Made by a program: the position numbers and the translations under genes. A DNA stretch of 64,000 nt. Source: Dactylorhiza incarnata. Its lineage: Eukaryota; Streptophyta; Magnoliopsida; Asparagales; Orchidaceae. The stretch lies in assembly GCA_033032865.1 (NCBI GenBank), contig JAWHQI010000272.1, positions 1,736,001-1,800,000 of the forward strand, in the 5' to 3' direction. Of the stretch, positions 59,142 through 64,000 are shown in pieces (within the stretch, counting starts at the first letter, position 1; each line of letters begins with the position of its first letter). The notes under the pieces are model-generated. The model ran no database searches. It was not told the DNA's origin and worked only from the letters and a program-made list of their open reading frames with translations.

Positions 59142-59680
59142 AGATCACAAGAAAATCCAGAAATAACCACTATTTTTAACAAAAATAATCTCACTATGCA
59201 TGAAGGAATCCTAGGTAAATATCCTTAGAAAAGAAACAAACTTGCATCGAATCATTATCGACGTGCGTCGAATTCTACTCAACGCAACTCAAATAATGCA
59301 TCGATTTCTAATCAACGCAGACACCAAAATACGTCGACTTCCAATCGACGCAATCTCTCATATGCTTCGACTAAAAGTAACCACAGAATGAAGGAAGCGT
59401 CGACTTCCACTCGACGCAATTTTAACCATACGTTGAACTCATATCGACGCAACCAATCTAACAGAAAAGTCTCCTTTTCCAAAAAGTCTTCTCAATCTAT
59501 TTCCTTTTATTATGAACACTATTTCTGCAACATTACCAAAGACAATTGGTATGATAAGCCAATACCCCTAAAGGAGGAAGGATATTCTGAAAAACCCACT
59601 TATTCTTTCATTAAATCTTTCACTGTTGGGAGGAATGGACCCTAGCTTAGGAGGGTCCAAACTAATGTTTAAAATTTTAT
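59142..59680 (+). pseudogene. SIRE-B gag-protease linker with embedded GTCGA motifs
   Basis: After stops at 59139 and 59226-59228 the same frame encodes a Ser/Asn/Thr/Arg-rich linker (ASNSTQRNSNNASISNQRR, EASTSTRRN). The DNA of 59243-59449 is a run of CGTCGA/TCGACG words identical in type to the LTR array. It continues to 59645 without further recognisable domain. Confidence 0.7.
59243..59449. repeat. GTCGA/TCGACG motif cluster inside SIRE-B coding region
   Basis: About a dozen words such as CATCGAATCATTATCGACG, CGTCGACTTCCAATCGACGC and CGTCGACTTCCACTCGACGC occur in inverted pairs. Their spacing keeps the reading frame open. Confidence 0.88.
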
Positions 59681-61723
59681 GTGCAGATGTATCACATCTC
59701 TAGGCTGGTGTGGTACTTGGACAGTGGATGCTCCATGCACATGACAGGGTACAAAAACCTATTAATCAATTTTGAGGATAGACTTGGACCACCAGTGACA
59801 TTTGGAGACTCTAGCTGTGGCCAAACCAGGGGATTTGGAGATTTCAAACAAGGGAAAGTTACCTTCAAGAATGTGGCAGTAGTCAAAGTACTGAAGCACA
59901 ATCTGATAAGTATAAGTCAGATATGTGACAGTGGTAAGTATGAGGTAAAATTCACCACACTACTTTGCCATATTATTGATATCAAAACTGGTTCCATAGT
60001 ACTTAATGGAATTAGAAAAGGGAAGGTATATATAGTAGACTTTAGTTCCTCACCCACAGAAATTTGTTTGTTCAATAATATTATTAATAAAAGTAAATTA
60101 TGGCATAGGAGACTGGGTCATCTAAACTACAAAACCATTAGTAAACTATCAAAGAATAACCTAGTAAGAGGCCTACCAAAGGGTAAATTCTCTAAGGACT
60201 CCCCATGTAGACCTTGCCAACTAGGAAAACAAACCAAGTCATCCTTCAAACCAATTGGTAAGGATGACTCCCCTAGGATCCTCTACTTACTGCACATGGA
60301 TCTCTTTGATCCCATATCCACTCAGAGCTTAGGTGGAAAGTCTTATACCTTAGTGATTGTAGATGATTATTCTAGGTTTAGCTGGGTATTCTTTCTAAGT
60401 GCCAAGTCTGAAACCCATAAAATTCTCTCAAGATTCATAAGACAGATTCAATCTGAGTTCAATACTCATGTTTCAATTATCAGAAGTGATCATGGGACTG
60501 AATTTGAAAATCAGTCAATTTGTAATTTCTGTGAGGATATAGGTATTAAACAAAGTTTTTCAGCCCCTAGAACTCCTCAACAAAATGGAGTTGCTGAAAG
60601 AAAGAATAGAACTTTAATTGAATCAGGAAGGACCTTACTTGCAGAATCAGGATTACCAAAAACCTTCTGGGCTGAAGCAGTCAACACTGCAAACTATGTT
60701 CTAAATAGAAGCCTCATTCACAAAACTAAGGCAAAAACTCCATATGAGCTTCTGAAGGGAAAAACACCCATTGTTAAATACTTTAAAATTTTTGGATGTG
60801 CTTGCTTTATTCTAAATCATGGGAAAGATCATCTTGCCAAATTTGACAAGAAGTCTGATGATGGAATATTTCTGGGATACTCATCATCTAGTAAAGCATA
60901 TAGATGTTATAACAGGAGAACTCTCAGAATTGAAGAATCTATGCACATTATATTTGATGAAACTAACATGATGTTTAAGGGGGAGGAAACTTCCACCAAT
61001 CCTTTTCCACAGGAAGATAGCAGCATAGAGACTCAGCTTGAACAACTAACTCTAGAGAATAGAGACACTGGGAAAGAAAACCAGCTACAGGAACCAAGTG
61101 AGGAGTCTGAACAAGAGCATGAAGAAGGTTCAGAGAAGAGCAATCAAAACCAACTCCCACAAGAGAACATGGTTCAGGAAGAACAGTTGGGCAATGATCC
61201 CATTGTTAATGAGGGAGAAGAGCATCTGACAAATCCAAGCAGGACAAGGATCAACATGAAAAATCATCCACAATCCCAAGTAATTGGAGACCCCAATACT
61301 GGAGTAAGGACAAGACACCAAGTCTCCAATGGGATGATGCTCCAATGCTTCTTATCTCAAGTTGAACCAAAGAAGTTTGAGGAAGTAAATTGTGATCCTC
61401 ACTGGATTATAGCCATGCAAGAAGAACTAAGCCAATTTGAGAGAAACAAAGTGGAACCTAGTTGAGAGACTAAGAAACTACCCAGTATTGGTACAAAGTG
61501 GGTATACAGAAACAGGCTAGATTCCTCTGGAGTAATTGTCAGGAACAAGGCAAGACTTGTAGCACAAGGATATAGACAAGAAGAAGGAATAGACTACAAT
61601 CAAACCTTTGCTCCAGTAGCCAGATTAGAAGCAATCAGACTCTTTCTTGCCTATGCAGCCTTTATGAAGATGAAGGTCTACCAGATGGATGTCAAGAGTG
61701 CTTTTCTGAATGGGGAAGCACTG
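59681..61723 (+). pseudogene. SIRE-B protease, integrase and N-terminal RT
   Basis: One frame of 594 codons (59681-61465) carries protease WYLDSGCSMHMTGY, integrase HHCC (WHRRLGHLNYKTISKLSKNN), core (HMDLFDPISTQSLGGKSY, RSDHGTEFENQ, VAERKNRTLIESGRT) and the acidic linker. After TGA at 61463-61465 RT begins: [52 protein letters not shown] then breaks into filler DNA at about 61724. In the integrase the first catalytic-region motif reads DLFDP where relatives have DLFGP. Confidence 0.92.
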
Positions 61724-62080
61724 TATGATGACCTCTTGAGAATTTGTTCTCAATAAGAAATCTAGATAATGTTTCATACCAAGCTCTAGGTGCCTGTTTC
61801 AGACCATACGGTGCTTTTAATAATAGATAAACATGATTTGGATGAGTACTCCCGACATGTTATTCGAGCCTAAACCCTAAACCCTAAACAACAAGAAGAA
61901 GTGTATGTCCGAAATGCTTCCCCATCGCCTCCCGACATGTTATTCGAGCCTTACTAATCAGGTGCTGCAATGGTTCGGGTGCTGGTACGCCAAATACCTT
62001 TCTGTCCCTCCTGAGCGATTCCTCCTTCCTCTTCTTCCTCCTCAGCCTATTGAACATGTTTTGTCAATCCCTCCTCACCT
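61724..62080. other. Scrambled filler DNA inside SIRE-B reverse transcriptase
   Basis: 61724-61842 is, in reverse complement, a piece of RT from a related copia ([27 protein letters not shown]). Then come a 23-bp direct repeat starting CTCCCGACATG (61849-61871, repeated 61929-61951), three CCCTAAA telomere-type units (61869-61889), GAAGAAGTGTATGT of the interrupted RT (61895-61908), and about 130 bp of unknown origin. RT resumes with GTTTTGTCAATCCCTCC near 62057. Confidence 0.8.
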
Positions 62081-62268
62081 AACTTTGTTTATAGACTTAA
62101 CAAAGCACTTTATGGTCTTAAGAAAGCACCTAGAGCCTGGTATGAAACTCTCTCCAACTTCCTTTTAGAAAATTCTTTTGAAAGAGGAAAAGTAGATAAA
62201 ACACTTTTTACTAGAACCCATAAAAATCAACTCCTTCTTGTGCAAATCTATGTAGATGATATCATCTT
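62057..62268 (+). pseudogene. SIRE-B RT, resumed part
   Basis: After a one-base loss near 62080 the frame reads YRLNKALYGLKKAPRAWYE, TLSNFLLENSFERGKVDKTL and YVDDIIF, the catalytic motif. It is cut off one base later by the Copia-3 LTR. Confidence 0.88.
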
Positions 62269-63372
62269 TGTTGGAACATGGTCTTCTGCATCTCCTAGGT
62301 TTGAGAATAACAAATCCTATGTGTATTTGATCTTGTGTGTTCAAGTGTGCAGGTTAACATAGTCTATATAACTCAAGGAGTACTCATGATGACTACCCCC
62401 AAAATTGAAGCCAAAATTCGAAAAGGCTCACTAGCGTCGGCGGTAGCGATAGCGCCCGGCGCTAGCGATGATTAGCGCGATTTCGGCAGTGTTTCTAGAA
62501 AGAGATAGCGCCCGGCGGTAGCTACTAGCGCTGGCGGTAGCATGGCGCACAAGAGGCATAGAGCAAAATGTTGCTGCGGATTGAAGATCCTGCCGCGCAA
62601 AACATTTCCTAATCCGGGCTAGCGCCGGTGGTAGCGCTAGCGCCGGCGGTAGCGTGAAGGCTACAAATTGGATTCTTTGGCTCCGTCTTCTTCATCCTCC
62701 TACAATCCCAAACTCCAGAGCTTCGTGCCACAGCAGAGAGAGGAAGATTCAGAGTGATACTCCCACAAATCCATGAAGGCTTAAGGAGATCCGTGGAGAA
62801 GATTTCAACACGCTTCAACATCGTGAGAAAGACCGCATCGACTACGATCATACTCTGCGTCTTCGTCTACTTCTCCAAGAGATCCAAATAGAGGGAGTTT
62901 TTATATTATTGTCTTTTTCATTTCACATCTTTTCTTGTAATCGTTTAAGTGAAATCGCCTCATGTTGGCGACTTGGTCTGGGGTAGGACTTAGGGCTAAA
63001 ATTCGCCTCGTGTTGGCGACTAGATCTAGGCTAGGTCTAGGGGGTGCTCGAGGCCTTTCTGGGGATAGATTGGCTAGAGCGGCTTGAGGCCGTATCTGGG
63101 GAGAGATCGGCTAAAGCCAACCGGTTCGTGGGGATACGAGTCGGTATAGAAAACGAAAAAGAGTTTTTATTATTCGCCTCCGATCTCTAGCGCCATTGAG
63201 ATCAAGTTTTGTAAAACTTATTTAATATCAATAAAGCTTGTCTCTCTTTTTTGTTTTACTTGACTTCTTGTTTTTTTATTGCAATAATCCAAAGTTTTCT
63301 AAATAAAATATAAAGTTTTTGAAAACCCTTATTCACCCCCCCCCCCCTCTAAGGGCGCCGACCGATCCAACA
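62269..63372 (+). repeat. 5' LTR of Copia-3 (1104 bp)
   Basis: TGTTGGAACATGG ... CCGATCCAACA. U3 array of TAGCGCC/GGCGGTAGCG motifs at 62431-62654. Two TCGCCTC.TGTTGGCGACT repeats at about 62955-63020. A poly-C tract at 63336-63348 precedes TCTAAGGG. No clear TATA box was found. Confidence 0.9.
62431..62654. repeat. GCTAGCGCCGGCGGTAGCG array in Copia-3 U3
   Basis: Six to eight motifs such as CTAGCGTCGGCGGTAGCG, AGCGCCCGGCGCTAGCG and GCTAGCGCCGGCGGTAGCG, in inverted pairs. The same words occur in the LTRs of the gypsy element Tekay-B (42888-43230, 49608-49956). Confidence 0.93.
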
Positions 63373-63374
63373 AG

Positions 63375-63386
63375 TGGTATCAGAGG
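63375..63386 (+). promoter_or_regulatory. Primer-binding site of Copia-3 (TGGTATCAGAGG)
   Basis: Two bases after the LTR end; tRNA-Met type. Confidence 0.9.
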
Positions 63387-63420
63387 GGTTTTATTCCAAT
63401 CAGCTTAACAACCGAGAATA

Positions 63421-64000
63421 ATGGCGTCTCATGATCTCGCTTCTACTAGTGGGGGAGATTTTTGTGAAGAGGAAAAATCACTTGCACCACCTTTATTTGA
63501 AGGGACAAATTATAAAGGATGGAAAATCTTAATTGAAAATTTTATTAAAACGTTAGACATCGAAGTTTGGAATTTAGCAATAGCAAGACCCGCAAATGAA
63601 TCAAATAAAAAAGAACTTCAATTAAATGCAAAAGCTAAACACTATTTGTTTTGCGGTCTATCTAATGAAATTTTCAAATTGATATATTGCTTTTCAAGTG
63701 CATATAAAGTATGGCAATTTCTTGAAGAAATGTATGATTCTCCATCTACAGGTATAGAACAATCGCAAGAACCGGAGAATATGCAAGCGTGCACAAATCA
63801 TCAAGAATGCCCTCCTCATGATGAATCAATGGAGCACACATCAAAGGAAAGAGATGAAGCAATCTTACTTTTGGAAGAGGAGTGCCAAGAAGAAGACAAA
63901 GGAACATTATGTTCAAATCCTCCCTCATCCAAAAGCAATGTAAGGAAATCAAACTTCATCGCTTGTACTTCCATTTCTACTTTACAATTGCTACAAATTA
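63421..64000 (+). CDS. Copia-3 gag (partial, runs off the window)
   Basis: ATG at 63421 opens MASHDLASTSGGDFCEEEKS and stays open for 193 codons to the window end. The Gag (DUF4219/UBN2-like) pattern is visible: LAPPLFEGTNYKGWKILIEN, KELQLNAKAKHYLFCGL and YKVWQFLEEMYD. A Glu-rich region follows (ERDEAILLLEEECQEEDK). A zinc knuckle would be expected further right. No stop or frameshift, so the copy may be young. Confidence 0.85.
   Translation, partial: MASHDLASTSGGDFCEEEKSLAPPLFEGTNYKGWKILIENFIKTLDIEVWNLAIARPANESNKKELQLNAKAKHYLFCGLSNEIFKLIYCFSSAYKVWQFLEEMYDSPSTGIEQSQEPENMQACTNHQECPPHDESMEHTSKERDEAILLLEEECQEEDKGTLCSNPPSSKSNVRKSNFIACTSISTLQLLQI

Larger units (their letters stand above)
56148..62268 (+). 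mobile_element. SIRE-B: 5' part of a Sirevirus-type copia
   Basis: 5' LTR, primer site, gag, protease, integrase and part of RT, then scrambled filler (61724-62080), a further RT stretch and interruption at 62269 by Copia-3. Same family as SIRE-A at the left edge. The insertion site in Copia-2 has ATATT (56143-56147) on the left. Confidence 0.92.
62269..64000 (+). mobile_element. Copia-3: 5' end of a Ty1/copia element
   Basis: 5' LTR 62269-63372, a TGGTATCAGAGG primer site and an open gag frame running off the window. It is inserted directly behind the YVDD motif of the SIRE-B RT (left target pentamer ATCTT, 62264-62268). Confidence 0.93.

Noticed and set aside
61869..61889. CCCTAAA units as evidence of a chromosome end
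   Set aside because: Only three units, inside retrotransposon filler with elements on both sides; interstitial, not terminal.

Overview
The window is nuclear DNA of a flowering plant. It is a gene-poor, probably heterochromatic stretch made almost entirely of LTR retrotransposons nested in one another. The evidence is Ty1/copia and Ty3/gypsy (Tekay-type chromovirus) polyproteins, primer-binding sites that begin TGGTATCA (initiator tRNA-Met) or TGGCGCCGTTGCC (Athila/Tat type), TG...CA LTR ends and 5-bp target-site duplications. I found no intact host gene, rRNA, tRNA or CRISPR array. The species cannot be told from the sequence.

Layout, left to right. (1) 1-3678 is the 3' end of a Sirevirus-like copia (SIRE-A: extra ORFs, repeated polypurine tracts, 3' LTR) inserted in the pol of a Tekay gypsy (Tekay-A, 3679-14394). 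(2) The Tekay-A 3' LTR is split by a complete minus-strand gag-only gypsy (7578-14090, TSD AAGGC). (3) Tekay-A itself sits in a minus-strand GC-rich element ('family G'; internal part and 5' LTR, 14395-16233). (4) 16234-16470 is a short remnant with a promoter-like TATA box. (5) 16471-29951 is a defective gypsy-like element ('element H'). Its 3' LTR carries a nearly intact copia ('Copia-1', 21338-29230, TSD TAACA). (6) 30044-31801 holds a family G LTR fused to a Tekay LTR fragment. (7) 31802-38070 is a very long minus-strand gypsy LTR region with internal tandem repeats and a family G solo LTR (34277-34948, TSD GTTGG). (8) 38071-40088 is unassigned LTR-like debris. (9) A decayed Sirevirus-like copia ('Copia-2', 40089-56147) is interrupted in gag by a complete decayed Tekay gypsy ('Tekay-B', 42835-51386, TSD TCATT). 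(10) A second SIRE copy (SIRE-B, 56148-62268) interrupts Copia-2. Its reverse transcriptase contains scrambled filler DNA. (11) A further copia ('Copia-3', LTR 62269-63372, open gag to the window end) sits in the SIRE-B reverse transcriptase.

The most unusual signal runs across families. Nearly every LTR here, whether copia, chromovirus, gag-only gypsy or family G, carries a family-specific array of short, CpG-rich, self-complementary motifs in U3, usually just upstream of the TATA box. Some motifs are shared across the copia/gypsy divide: GCCGGCGGTAGCG in Copia-3 and Tekay-B, and a TCGTCG/CGACGA core in Tekay-A, Copia-1, Copia-2 and SIRE. In SIRE the motif also recurs in the coding linker between gag and protease and in the region after pol. 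Palindrome-rich LTR regions are known for Sireviruses; their recurrence in so many unrelated families in one locus is the observation most worth following.
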